Source of the DNA: CBDFHV01 sp965247705
Lineage (GTDB): Bacteria; Pseudomonadota; Alphaproteobacteria; Rhodospirillales; CAMCUA01
Length of the DNA stretch: 64,000 nucleotides
Direction of reading: 5' to 3'
Assembly (NCBI GenBank): GCA_965247705.1
Contig: CBDFHV010000081.1
Location: 124,001-188,000 of the forward strand
Positions within the stretch are counted from its first letter, which is position 1. Each line of letters begins with the position of its first letter. The notes under the pieces are model-generated. The model saw nothing but the letters and a program-made list of their open reading frames with translations. It had not been told where the DNA came from and made no database searches. Positions 33,884 to 43,135 of this stretch are shown here, piece by piece. The translations under genes were made by a program, and so were the position numbers.

Positions 33884-34714
33884 ATGGGTCAGCTATTCCG
33901 CACCACCAAGGGTGTCGTTGGGCTTCTGCTCATGGCCCTCATCGTGGTGACGGCAATCGGCGCCGATGTCATCAGCCCGTACGATCCGTTCGGACAAAGC
34001 CTGAGGGCGCGCCATGTGGCGCCCACCTTCGTCAACGCCGAAAGCAACTACTTGCTGGGTACCGACCACGTGGGCCGCGACATCCTGTCGCGGATGATCC
34101 ACGGGGCCCGCATTTCCATCCTGGTGGGTTTCAGCGCGGTGCTGGTGTCGGGTGTGATCGGCACCCTGATCGGGCTGATCGCCGGTTTTTACGAGGGCGT
34201 CGTGGGGGCCGTACTCATGCGCCTGGCCGACATGAAGCTCGCCATGCCGATGATTCTCTTCGCCATCGCTTTCATTGCCTTCTTCGGGTCCGGGCTGTTG
34301 AGCGTCATCATTGTCATCGGGGTGTGGGGCTGGGTGCCCTATGGGCGTTATACCCGGGGCATGGTGCTGTTCCTCAAGGAAGCCGCCTTCGTCCAGGCCA
34401 GCATCGCCATGGGGGCGAGCAACGGCGCCATCATGTTCCGCCATATCGCCCCCAACCTGATCGGGCCCGTCATCGTCATGGCAACCCTGCAACTGGGCGA
34501 GGCGGTGCTGCTGGAATCGGCCTTGAGCTTCCTCGGCGTCGGCGTCCAGGCCCCGACGCCCACCTGGGGCAGCATGGTGGCCGACGGGCGCAGCTACGTG
34601 GACTCGGCTTGGTGGACGGTGACCTTCCCGGGGATGGCCATCACGCTGTTCGTCCTCGGCGCCAACTTTCTGGGCGACGCCTTGCGCGATGTCCTCGACC
34701 CAAAAACCGCCTGA
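33884..34714 (+). CDS. Dipeptide-type ABC importer permease, DppC-like
   Basis: A 276-residue inner-membrane protein with the family landmarks LLGTDHVGRDILSRMIHGAR, the coupling loop VQASIAMGASNGAIMFRHI and the C-terminal LGVGVQAPTPTWGSMVADGR. Follows the DppB-like gene by 9 bp and precedes a frameshifted M20 peptidase gene by 7 bp. Confidence 0.9.
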   Translation: MGQLFRTTKGVVGLLLMALIVVTAIGADVISPYDPFGQSLRARHVAPTFVNAESNYLLGTDHVGRDILSRMIHGARISILVGFSAVLVSGVIGTLIGLIAGFYEGVVGAVLMRLADMKLAMPMILFAIAFIAFFGSGLLSVIIVIGVWGWVPYGRYTRGMVLFLKEAAFVQASIAMGASNGAIMFRHIAPNLIGPVIVMATLQLGEAVLLESALSFLGVGVQAPTPTWGSMVADGRSYVDSAWWTVTFPGMAITLFVLGANFLGDALRDVLDPKTA

Positions 34715-34721
34715 GGACGCC

Positions 34722-35977
34722 ATGACCGACGTCCGCCAAGAACTGATCGACAAGCTGGCCCGGTCCGGGGACCGGTTGGTCGAGCACTGCCGCGGCCTCA
34801 TCGCCGCGTCCAGCGGCAATCCGCCGGGCGACACCCGGGCCGTGGCCGTGGCGGCGGCGCGCCTGCTGGCCGACATCCCCGGCGTCGTGGTGGAGACCCA
34901 TACGGCCCAGGAGCCCATCGTCAACCTGGTGGCCCGGCTGTCGGGCGGCGGTCCCGGGCGGCAGCTGGTGTTCAACGGTCACCTCGACACCTACCCCGTC
35001 GGCGACCGGACGGCTGGTCCGTCGATCCCCTGGGCGGCGAAATCCGCGACGGCCGGCTATATGGGCGCGGCAGCGGCGATATGAAGGGCGGCATCGCCTG
35101 CTCGATCCTCGCCATGCGCCTGCTGGCGGCAACGCGCGAGGCCTGGCGGGGCGAAGCAGTGCTCACCCTGGCCGGCGACGAAGAGACCATGGGCATCCTC
35201 GGCACCGGCCACCTGCTGGAGACGGTCCCCCATGCCCGGGGCGACGCCATGATCTGCGGCGATGCCGGTTCGCCGCGCATTCCCCGCTTCGGCGAAAAGG
35301 GGATTCTGTGGCTCGACGTGGCCGCCTCCGGCAAGGCCGCCCACGGCGCCCACGTGCACCTGGGCGACAGCGCCATCGAGCGCCTGATGGGGGCGCTGAC
35401 GGCGCTGACCGCCTTGCGGGCGCTCCCTGTCACGCTGCCGCCCGAGGTAGACGCCGCCATCGACCGGGCCGCGCCCGTGTCGGAGCCCCTCTCCGGGGCC
35501 GGCGAGACCCGGGTGCTGAAGTCGGTCACCGTCAATGTCGGTACCATCGAGGGCGGCGCGGCGCCCAACCTGGTCGCCGATCGGGCCGCCGCCCGAGTGG
35601 ACGTGCGCCTGCCGGTCGGCCTCACCTGCCAGGCGGTGGAAGAAGAGATCGCGGCCCTGCTGGCGCCGCTCGAAGGCATCGCTCATACGGTCCTGCGACG
35701 TTACCAGCCCAGCGTCACGCCGCCGGACCACGAAATCGTCGCCCGGGTGACCGCCAACGCCAGCGAGGCCCTGGGCATGGAGGCCGTGCCCAACATGCGG
35801 GTCGGCGCCTCCGACGCGCGGCTCTACCGTATGGCCGGCATTCCGACGGTGGTCTGCGGCCGGACGCCCGGCAACATGGGCGGGGTGGACGAGTTCGTGA
35901 TTCTCGACGACCTGATGGCGGTCGCCCGCATCCACACCCTGACCGCCTTCGATTACCTGAGCGCCGATTTCGCCTGA
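34722..35977 (+). pseudogene. M20-family peptidase/deacylase (ArgE/DapE-like), frameshifted
   Basis: The first frame (34722 to about 35012) has the M20 start and the metal motif FNGHLDTYPVGDRT. The rest, from MKGGIACSILAMRLL to FDYLSADFA, is in another frame ending 35977 and contains DEETMG (catalytic Glu), AHGAHVHLG and MRVGASDARLYR. Adding one base near 35012 (ACGGCTGG to ACGGGCTGG) would restore the expected DRTGWSVDPLGGEIRDGRLY. Such enzymes cleave N-acyl amino acids or dipeptides, in keeping with the upstream importer. The loss could be a real mutation or an assembly error in a G run. Confidence 0.8.
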
Positions 35978-35984
35978 ACGGTAG

Positions 35985-36728
35985 CTACATCACGTCGCCG
36001 CCGTTGGGCGACAGGGTCTGGCCCACGTAGTAGGCGCCGTCCTCGCCGGCCAGGAGTACCGCGGTGGCGGCGATCTCTTCCGGCCGGCCGAAGCGCCCCA
36101 AGGGAAGCTCCGCCTGCTTGGCCACCCGCCATGCCGCCGACAGGCCGGCCAGCAGGTCGGTCTCCACCGGCCCCGGAGCGATGGCGTTGACCAGGATGCC
36201 CAGCGGCGCCCCTTCCCGCGCCAGCCCCTTGGTGAACCCCAGCAAGCCGGCGTTGGCGGCGCAATAGTGGGCCTTGCCGATTGTTCCCTTGAGGGCGTGT
36301 TGAGAGGCGATGTTGATGATGCGGCCCCAGCCGGCTTCTCGCATCGCCGGCCAGCAGGCCCGGGTGGCAAGGAAGCTGCCCCTGAGATGGACGGCGATCA
36401 TCCGGTCCCAGTCGGCCACCGAAAGATCGTCAAAGGCCACCTCGCCGGAATGACCGGCGTTGTTGACCAGGATGTGGATCGTCCCCAGGGCCTCGCGGGC
36501 GGAGTCCACGAACGCCGCAACCGCCGCCTCGTCCGAGACGTCGCAGGCCGCCGCGAAGGCCCGCCTGCCGTGCGCCGCGATCTGGCCCACGACGTCTTCG
36601 GCGGCGGCATCGTCGTCAAGATGGCACAGCGCCACATCGGCGCCCTCGGCGGCGAAGGCGCCGGCGATGGCGGCGCCGATCCCCCGGCTGCCGCCGGTCA
36701 CCAGGGCGGTGCGCCCGGAGAGCTTCAC
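35985..36728 (-). CDS. Short-chain dehydrogenase/reductase with altered catalytic motif
   Basis: A 247-residue classical-type SDR. NAD(P)-binding TGGSRGIGAAIAGAF, NNAGHSG, catalytic Ser in INIASQHAL. The active-site motif reads YCAAN (36.26 kb), where the usual YxxxK lysine is Asn (codon AAC). The C-terminal AYYVGQTLSPNGGDVM is typical of 3-oxoacyl-reductase-like SDRs. GTG start overlapping the dehydrogenase stop (GTGA) at 36725-36728. Substrate unknown; the missing lysine may weaken or change the activity. Confidence 0.83.
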   Translation of the reverse strand: MKLSGRTALVTGGSRGIGAAIAGAFAAEGADVALCHLDDDAAAEDVVGQIAAHGRRAFAAACDVSDEAAVAAFVDSAREALGTIHILVNNAGHSGEVAFDDLSVADWDRMIAVHLRGSFLATRACWPAMREAGWGRIINIASQHALKGTIGKAHYCAANAGLLGFTKGLAREGAPLGILVNAIAPGPVETDLLAGLSAAWRVAKQAELPLGRFGRPEEIAATAVLLAGEDGAYYVGQTLSPNGGDVM

Positions 36729-37786
36729 GACGGGATTTCCAGCGCCGGCACGCCCAGTTCGGCGGCCCAGCGCTGCATGTCGGCGATGGTGGTCCGGTGC
36801 AGGGGTATGCCGTCGCGGGAGCGGCGCGCCAGCTCCTCGAAACCCCGTTCGCCGGGCACGTAGAGGGTGTCGAAGCCCGGCCGCAGGGGCGTGTCCTTGA
36901 TGGTCTCGACCATGCGGTCCATGCGTTCCTTGAACACATCCAGGGGCATGAACCATTCGATATTGATCGCCTCGAACAACTGGCAGCAATTGTAGACGTT
37001 GTCGAAGGGCCGAAAGCCGGTCCCCGGCCGAGTGAACAGGCCGCCGCCGCACAGCACCCCGGTCAGGATCTCGTGGGCGGTGCCCAGGCCGAAGGCCTTG
37101 TAGCCGCCGAAGGGCAGGAACGTGTAGGCCTCCAGCGCCTCCTTGGGATCCGTGGTCGGGTTACCGTCGTGGCCGAGGGCCCAGGTGTCGGGGATGGGCT
37201 GGTCCTCGGCGCCGGCCTGGCGCACCTTTTCCACGGCGATGGTGTTGGCCATGTCGAGGACCACCGGCACCCGTCCCGCCGGCGCGGCGACGGCCAGAGG
37301 ATTGTTGCCGACCCTGGCCCGGGCGCCCCCATGGGGCGGCATCATGGGCGGGCTGTTGGTGTAGGTGATGCCGATCATGCCGGCGTCCGCCGCCAACAGG
37401 GGATAGTACTTGGCCGAGGTGTAGGAATTGGCGTTGCGCACGCCGACCACGCCGATGCCGAACACCCGGGCCTTGTCGATGGCCAACATCATCGCCCGGG
37501 CAGCCACGACCTGGCCCATGCTGTGGTGGGCGTCGTAAAGGGCCATGGCCTTTCTGTCGGCCAGCACCGTCACCTTGGCCTTGGCCCGGTTGCCGCCGGC
37601 GCGGATGCGCTCCAGGTGGATATTGAGCATCCGCACGCCGTGGGATTCCTCGCCCCGAAGATCGGAATCCACGTGCACGTCCACCACCAGGGCCGCGTCT
37701 TCCGCCGGCACGCCCATGGCTTCGAACAGCGCCGCCCCGGCGGCGCGCAAGGGATCGGGCATGACGGTGACGTAGTCGTAGCTCAT
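36725..37786 (-). CDS. Ldh-family (malate/ureidoglycolate/sulfolactate) NAD(P)-dependent dehydrogenase
   Basis: A 353-residue protein of the Ldh_2 family. It shows DLRGEESHGVRML with the conserved SHG, the GNNPLAVAAPAG dinucleotide region, VLDMANTIAVEKVRQA and the FLPFGGYKAFGLG loop. The usual second His region (NSxHFG) reads NANSYTSA here. Family members oxidise 2-hydroxy acids such as malate, sulfolactate or ureidoglycolate. Cotranscribed with the SDR and the M24 peptidase on the minus strand. Confidence 0.85.
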   Translation of the reverse strand: MSYDYVTVMPDPLRAAGAALFEAMGVPAEDAALVVDVHVDSDLRGEESHGVRMLNIHLERIRAGGNRAKAKVTVLADRKAMALYDAHHSMGQVVAARAMMLAIDKARVFGIGVVGVRNANSYTSAKYYPLLAADAGMIGITYTNSPPMMPPHGGARARVGNNPLAVAAPAGRVPVVLDMANTIAVEKVRQAGAEDQPIPDTWALGHDGNPTTDPKEALEAYTFLPFGGYKAFGLGTAHEILTGVLCGGGLFTRPGTGFRPFDNVYNCCQLFEAINIEWFMPLDVFKERMDRMVETIKDTPLRPGFDTLYVPGERGFEELARRSRDGIPLHRTTIADMQRWAAELGVPALEIPS

Positions 37787-37807
37787 GGTCGGGTCCTTGA
37801 TGGCTGG

Positions 37808-39004
37808 CTACCAGACGCCGAGGGTCCGGGGATAGCGGGTCAGGATCTCGTTGCCATCGGCGGTTACCAGCACCATGTCGCCGACGCAGGCGCCGCCGAC
37901 TTCGGGCAGGAAGGCGTTGGGATGGAACTCGAACAGCATCCCCGCCGCGACCGGGATCGACTGGCGGGCGCCGTCCCCGGCATCGGCGGCGTAGGGTTGG
38001 GGGAAGGCGTCGCCGACGATGGGTTCGCTGTAGCTGAGCCCCAGGCCGTGTGCATTGGTGAAGCGGAACATGACGCCCCGCTGGTCGGGCGTGAAGCGGC
38101 GCTTGAACACCCCCTCGAAGGCCTCCTGGACCGCATGGAGGTCGGCTCCGGGCCGGAGCGCGTCGAGGGCGCGGGCCTCCGCCTCCAGCACCACCTCGTA
38201 GAGCGCCCGGTGATCCTCGCCGGGCGGACCCAGGCTGCCCGAACGGATGGCGTGGCCCCAATGGCCGTCGACCATCAGGTAGATGCCGAAGACGGCCTGA
38301 TCGCCCTCCTGGGGCACGTGCCGTCCCAGGCCCTTGTAGAGCCGCCCGCCGTCGGCGCAGGGCCCGACGGTCAGCCAGGTGAGGCAGAAATCGGCGCCCT
38401 CGTGGTAGGCCAGCCGCTCCATCTCGGCGCGCACCTGAAAGGCCTGCTTGCCGGCGCGGAGCTGTTGGGGAAGGGCCTGAAACAGCCGGTCGCACAAGGC
38501 CGCGGCGCGGCGGTGGACGGCGATCTGGTAAGCGTCCTTGACCATGCGCCGGCGGTCGAACCAGTCCGATGGGTCGTCCCAGACTACCTCCGGCAAGGCC
38601 CCGGTCATCCGCTCCCACAGGGGCACCGGCGTCTCATCGCGGCCGATATAGCCGATCCTGCCTCCAGCACAGCCGGCCTCCCGTAGGATTTCCGCGATGG
38701 CGGCACCGAAATTGGACAAGGGAAACCAGCGCACGTCCCGAAAATGAGTCAGTTCGGAGGCGAACATCTGAAGAAACTTGTTGGGCGTCAGCACCACCAG
38801 GGGCCGCCCCGGGACCAGGATCAAAGCCGAGGGATAGTGGTGGCTGTTCCAGTCCGACAGGTAGCGCAGGTAGCCGTGCATGGGGCTGGCGAAGCCGACG
38901 GCGCTGCCCTGGGCGAAGACCACCAGGGCGCCGAGGCCATGCTCGGCCAGCATGGCCTCGGTCTCCGCCAGGCGGGCCTCGAGGACGGCGGGCTCGATGG
39001 CCAT
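37808..39004 (-). CDS. M24-family metallopeptidase (creatinase/Xaa-Pro aminopeptidase-like)
   Basis: A 398-residue pita-bread-fold protein. The N-terminal creatinase-type domain (EARLAETEAMLAEHGLGALV) precedes the C-terminal M24 domain with LTWLTVGPCADGGRLYKGLG, AHGLGLSYSE and MLFEFHPN. Some canonical metal ligands (Asp-Asp of peptidases) are not evident, so it may be a creatinase/DMSP-lyase-type member rather than a true peptidase. ATG at 39004 with GGAGGA ribosome site. Divergent from the deacetylase gene, about 66 bp between starts. Confidence 0.83.
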   Translation of the reverse strand: MAIEPAVLEARLAETEAMLAEHGLGALVVFAQGSAVGFASPMHGYLRYLSDWNSHHYPSALILVPGRPLVVLTPNKFLQMFASELTHFRDVRWFPLSNFGAAIAEILREAGCAGGRIGYIGRDETPVPLWERMTGALPEVVWDDPSDWFDRRRMVKDAYQIAVHRRAAALCDRLFQALPQQLRAGKQAFQVRAEMERLAYHEGADFCLTWLTVGPCADGGRLYKGLGRHVPQEGDQAVFGIYLMVDGHWGHAIRSGSLGPPGEDHRALYEVVLEAEARALDALRPGADLHAVQEAFEGVFKRRFTPDQRGVMFRFTNAHGLGLSYSEPIVGDAFPQPYAADAGDGARQSIPVAAGMLFEFHPNAFLPEVGGACVGDMVLVTADGNEILTRYPRTLGVW

Positions 39005-39070
39005 GGCAACGTTCCTCCAAGTCGACAGATACCTTATACCAGTGAGCACCAATTCGTCCGGAGAACCGCC

Positions 39071-39955
39071 ATGTCGTCCAATCCCCGCGTGCCGTTTCGC
39101 CTGTCCTCCGACGGACCGGCCCTGTCGCCCCCCGACGGCAAGCCGCTGATCGTCCACGTGGTCGTCAACGTGGAACACTGGGAGTTCGATCAGCCCATGC
39201 CGCGCGCGATCATGACGCCGCCCCGCGGTCGCGTTCACGTGCCCGACGTCCCCAACTTCAGTTGGTCGGAATACGGCAACCGCTGCGGCATGCCGCGCCT
39301 GTTGAAACTGTTCGCCGACCGGGGAATACCGGTCACCGCCAGCGCCAACGCCGCGATCATCGACGTCTTCCCCGACCTGGCGGCCGCCATCCGCGACGCG
39401 GGCTGGGAGTTCATGGGCCACGGAATTCACCAGCGCGGGATCAACAGCGAGGATGCCGAGGCGGACCTCATCGAAGAATCCCTGTCCAAGATCGAGGCCT
39501 TCACGGGCACCCGGCCCCGGGGCTGGCTCGGCCCCGGCCTGGCGGAGACGTTCGACACTCCCGACCTGCTGAAGGCGGCGGGGATCGAGTGGGTCTGCGA
39601 ATGGGTGCTCGACGACCTGCCCTGCTGGATGACCACCAAGCACGGCCCGATGATTGCCATGCCCTACAACCTGGAGCTCAACGACAGCGTGGTCTTCGCG
39701 GTGGAAAAGCACGTCTCCGACAATGTGCTGCGGCGGGTCCGCCAGACCGTGGCCACTTTCGAACGCGAAATCGTCGAGACCGGCCAACCCCGCGTCCTGA
39801 CCCTGCCCCTGCATCCGCACCTGAGCGCCGTTCCCCACCGCATCGGCTACGTGGCGGAAATCGTCGACCTGCTGGCGGCGCGCAACGACGTGGTGTTCAT
39901 GACCGGCAGCACCATCGCCGACTGGTTCGTGGCCGAGGATCCGGCACCCGTTTGA
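39071..39955 (+). CDS. Polysaccharide deacetylase/allantoinase-like (NodB-fold) protein
   Basis: A 294-residue protein with the NodB/PuuE-type core VVVNVEHWEFDQPMPRA, EYGNRCGMPRLLKLF, EFMGHGIHQRGIN and PRGWLGPGL. These fit the cytoplasmic allantoinase-like clade (PuuE, also called urate-catabolism deacetylases) more than sugar deacetylases, which usually begin TFDDG and are secreted. No signal peptide. Probably a C-N hydrolase acting on a small amide. The ATG follows GGAGAACCGCC. Confidence 0.8.
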   Translation: MSSNPRVPFRLSSDGPALSPPDGKPLIVHVVVNVEHWEFDQPMPRAIMTPPRGRVHVPDVPNFSWSEYGNRCGMPRLLKLFADRGIPVTASANAAIIDVFPDLAAAIRDAGWEFMGHGIHQRGINSEDAEADLIEESLSKIEAFTGTRPRGWLGPGLAETFDTPDLLKAAGIEWVCEWVLDDLPCWMTTKHGPMIAMPYNLELNDSVVFAVEKHVSDNVLRRVRQTVATFEREIVETGQPRVLTLPLHPHLSAVPHRIGYVAEIVDLLAARNDVVFMTGSTIADWFVAEDPAPV

Positions 39956-40028
39956 CGCCGCTGTCGCGGCACTTATGATGGCCGGTCACTAAATCAAAGC
40001 CCGCACGCATACCAACTGGGAGACGGAC

Positions 40029-41030
40029 ATGAGACACATCTGGACCATCACCGCCGCCGCCACTCTGGGCGCGACGGTCCTTACGGGAAGCCTGGCGCTC
40101 GCCGCCAGCGACTATCCCAAGCAGTCGATCACCGTGGTCATCCCGACCCGCCCCGGCGGTTCGGCCGACCAGACCATTCAGCCCCTGAAGACCCTGATGG
40201 AGAAGGAACTGGGCGTCACCCTGCTCTATTCCTACAAGCCGGGCGCCGGCGGCGAACTGGGCTGGTCGATCGTTCATCAGCGAGGGGCGGACGGCTACAC
40301 CATCGGCGGTTTCTGGATACCGCACCTGCCCAACACGGTCCTCTTTCAAACGCCGCCCTACACCATGAGCGACTTTGCCCCCCTGGGCATCATTACCGGC
40401 GATGTCCCCATGTGGTTCACCTACAAGGGCGGTGCGCTCAAGGACATGAAGAATGTGGTCGCCGCGGCGAAGAAGACCCCCGACGCGGTGAAACTGGCCA
40501 TCGGCACCTTCACCGGCGAGCATTACATCACCGTCGCTTCGGTCGAAAAGCAGGCCGGCGTCGACCTCAGGGTGGTGCCCGTGAACTCGGGATCGAAGGT
40601 GACCAGCAATATCCTGGGCAAGCACTTCGACATCGGCGTGTCGCGGCCCCTGTCGGTCTATGCCGTGCGCGACGAGATCCATTGCCTGGGCGTCGCGTCC
40701 ACCGAGCGCAGCGAGCCCTACCCCTATTGCGCCACCATCAACGAGCAGTTGGGCCCCAACGTCAAAGTGCCGAACCTGACCTTCTCCATCGGCATGATGA
40801 CCCATTCGGCGTTCAGGAAGAACGACCCGGAGGGCTGGAAAAAGCTGCAGGCCGCCTTCAGCAAGGTGGTGCATTCGGAAGATTACAAAAAGGCCATGGC
40901 CCGGGCCGGACGCAAGGTCACCTACATGGATCCGGATGGTGCCCAGAAGCTGGTCGACGACACGTCCAGCGTGATGAAACAGTACATGCCCTTGATCAAG
41001 GACGCGCAGGGGCGCCAAAAGAAGAAATAG
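40029..41030 (+). CDS. tctC: TctC/Bug-type periplasmic binding protein of a tripartite tricarboxylate transporter
   Basis: A 333-residue protein with signal peptide (ending SLALAAS) and the Bug hallmark DYPKQSITVVIPTRPGGSAD, then YSYKPGAGGELGWSIVHQRG. It captures a carboxylate (such as citrate-like acids) for the TctBA membrane unit encoded downstream. A hairpin (41038-41064) follows the stop. Confidence 0.9.
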   Translation: MRHIWTITAAATLGATVLTGSLALAASDYPKQSITVVIPTRPGGSADQTIQPLKTLMEKELGVTLLYSYKPGAGGELGWSIVHQRGADGYTIGGFWIPHLPNTVLFQTPPYTMSDFAPLGIITGDVPMWFTYKGGALKDMKNVVAAAKKTPDAVKLAIGTFTGEHYITVASVEKQAGVDLRVVPVNSGSKVTSNILGKHFDIGVSRPLSVYAVRDEIHCLGVASTERSEPYPYCATINEQLGPNVKVPNLTFSIGMMTHSAFRKNDPEGWKKLQAAFSKVVHSEDYKKAMARAGRKVTYMDPDGAQKLVDDTSSVMKQYMPLIKDAQGRQKKK

Positions 41031-41037
41031 CGCCCGT

Positions 41038-41068
41038 GGCGGCGGGGCCGTTCACCCCGCCGCCGTTT
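41038..41068 (+). terminator. Stem-loop between tctC and tctB
   Basis: A perfect 10-bp GC stem (GGCGGCGGGG at 41038-41047, CCCCGCCGCC at 41055-41064) with a 7-base loop and GTTT. Likely an attenuator after the binding-protein gene. Confidence 0.7.
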
Positions 41069-41101
41069 CCCCCTCCGACCCAGGAGCACTGATTAAGACC
41101 G

Positions 41102-41539
41102 ATGGCGCTCTTCAAGGAGTTGCTGGTTCCCGGAATAGTGTTCATCTTCGGGCTCCTCTTCTATGTCGAGACACGGGGATACCCCTTCGAGTCCCTGGTC
41201 TTCCCATGGTTTCTCATGGGCATCATGCCCGTCCTTGCCGGCCTGGTCCTCTTCGCCGAGTTCCGGCGACAGGTGGCGGCGGGCGACAGTGAGGGGGACG
41301 AAGCAGCCGTGTCCGCCGCGCTTTTGCGGGAGCTCCGCGCGCCGGCCATCCTGGTGGCGGCCTGCGTCGGCTACCTGATCGTCTTCACCTTCACCAACTA
41401 CCTGATCGCGACCGCCCTGTTCCTGGCCACGACCATGCTCGTACTGGGAGTGCGCTGGCTGCCGGCGGTGATCATCGCCGGGCTGTTCAGCTTCAGCCTT
41501 TACTTCGTTTTCGGCATCCTGTTCGAGGTGCCCATCTGA
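41102..41539 (+). CDS. tctB: TctB-type small membrane subunit
   Basis: A 145-residue protein with four hydrophobic segments (VPGIVFIFGLLFYVETRGY at the start, FTFTNYLIATALFLATTML later) in the position and size expected of TctB. Partner of TctA in a TTT-type carboxylate importer. Confidence 0.8.
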   Translation: MALFKELLVPGIVFIFGLLFYVETRGYPFESLVFPWFLMGIMPVLAGLVLFAEFRRQVAAGDSEGDEAAVSAALLRELRAPAILVAACVGYLIVFTFTNYLIATALFLATTMLVLGVRWLPAVIIAGLFSFSLYFVFGILFEVPI

Positions 41540-41564
41540 TGGCGGCGACAGGCGGCACCCGCCG

Positions 41565-43034
41565 ATGATCGAACTGCTGTCAACGATCGCCCTCGATTCG
41601 GTGATGTTCGCCGTCATCGGCATGGCGATCGGCATCTTCTTCGGGGCGCTCCCCGGTTTCAGCGGCGGCACCGCGGTGGCCCTCAGCCTGCCCATCGCCG
41701 TCACCCTGTCGCCGCTGAACGCCATGGTGTTCCTGATCAACATCTATGGCGGCTCCCATTACGGGGGCGGCATCACCTCGATCTTGCTCGGCGTGCCGGG
41801 AGACGCCGGCGGCGCCCCCACCGTCTTCGACGGCTTCCCCATGACCCGCAGCGGGCGGGTTTCCGAGGCCCTGGGCTACGGCGCCATGGCCTCGGCCGTG
41901 GGCGGTACTTTCAGCATCGCGGCCTTCCTCCTGTTCTCGCCGGTGCTGGCCCGGTTCGCCCTTCAGTTCGCGGCGCCGGAGTTCTTCGTCCTCGTCATCT
42001 TCGGGCTCACGGTCCTCGCCTCGGTGGAGCCGGGCCGCCTGTGGAAGGGCCTGTTCGCCGGCGCCATCGGCATGGCCCTCGCCTCGGTCGGCGTTGATCA
42101 GTACTGGAGCGAGAAGCGCATGACCTTCGGCATCCCCCAGATGTACGAGGGTTTCCCCTTCATCGCTTCCCTCCTGGGGCTTTTCTGCGTGTCGCAGATG
42201 ATGGCGCTGATCAACGAACCGAGCCTGGTGCGCGGCGACCTCAGGGTCGACTCGACCCTCAGGGAAACCCTGGTCGGCATGGCGAGGACCTTCCGCCACC
42301 TGCGGGTGCTGATCCAAAGCTCCGTCGTCGGGACCTTCATCGGCGCCCTGCCCGGGGCCGGGGCGGCGGTGTCGGCCTTCGTCTCCTACACGCTGGCGAA
42401 AAACACCTCGCGGGAACCGGAGAAATTCGGCACCGGCGTGCCCCAGGGCATCATCGCGGCGGAAGCCGCCAACAGCTCCAACGTCGGCGGCGCCCTGATC
42501 CCCACCTTCACTCTCGGCATTCCAGGTTCGGTGGCCGCCGCCATCCTGATGGGGGTGATGACTTACATGGGCCTCAGGCCGGGGCCGCGCCTGTTCATCG
42601 AACAGTTGCCCCTGATCCATACCCTGGGCATCTACCTGCTGTTCGGCTGCATGCTGATCGGGGTCTTCGGCGCCATCGTCGCCACCAATTTCTACCGGCT
42701 GACCCGCATTCCCTTGAACATCCTGATCCCCTGCACCATCGCCGCCGCGTCGCTCGGTGCCTACGTCAGCCGCCAGGAATTCTTCGACGTCGGCGTAATG
42801 GTGGGCATGGGCGTCTTCGGCTACATCCTGCAACGGTTCCGTTATCCCCTGGCGGCGGTGGTGTTGGGCATGGTGCTGGGCCCCATCGCCGAGGAGTACT
42901 TCATCCAGAGCGGCGAGATGTTCGACTGGGATCTCTCGGTGCTGTTCACCCGGCCCATCTGCATCGTGCTGTGGATCGGCATCGCCGCATCCCTGGCCGG
43001 ATCGCGATTCCTGGCCAAGCGAAACGATCGTTAG
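41565..43034 (+). CDS. tctA: TctA-type large membrane subunit
   Basis: A 489-residue protein with about 11-12 hydrophobic segments and the TctA signatures GIFFGALPGFSGGTAVAL (first loop), INIYGGSHYGGGITSILLGV, and ALPGAGAAVSAFVSYTLAKN in the second half. This subunit is the transport channel of the tripartite tricarboxylate importer. Confidence 0.9.
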   Translation: MIELLSTIALDSVMFAVIGMAIGIFFGALPGFSGGTAVALSLPIAVTLSPLNAMVFLINIYGGSHYGGGITSILLGVPGDAGGAPTVFDGFPMTRSGRVSEALGYGAMASAVGGTFSIAAFLLFSPVLARFALQFAAPEFFVLVIFGLTVLASVEPGRLWKGLFAGAIGMALASVGVDQYWSEKRMTFGIPQMYEGFPFIASLLGLFCVSQMMALINEPSLVRGDLRVDSTLRETLVGMARTFRHLRVLIQSSVVGTFIGALPGAGAAVSAFVSYTLAKNTSREPEKFGTGVPQGIIAAEAANSSNVGGALIPTFTLGIPGSVAAAILMGVMTYMGLRPGPRLFIEQLPLIHTLGIYLLFGCMLIGVFGAIVATNFYRLTRIPLNILIPCTIAAASLGAYVSRQEFFDVGVMVGMGVFGYILQRFRYPLAAVVLGMVLGPIAEEYFIQSGEMFDWDLSVLFTRPICIVLWIGIAASLAGSRFLAKRNDR

Positions 43035-43135
43035 CGCCAAGAAAGTTTACCTGCCGTCGATCATTGGGCAGTATGCGGCCCCGACGGTCTCCGCCGCCGC
43101 CGCGCGCCTTCCCATCCCATGCAAGGACATCGCCC

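Noticed and set aside
36797..38686. Long plus-strand frame opposite the Ldh-type and M24 genes
   Set aside because: It lies entirely antisense to well-supported genes, is His/Gly/Val rich, and has no domain or ribosome site; a normal shadow of GC-rich codon use.
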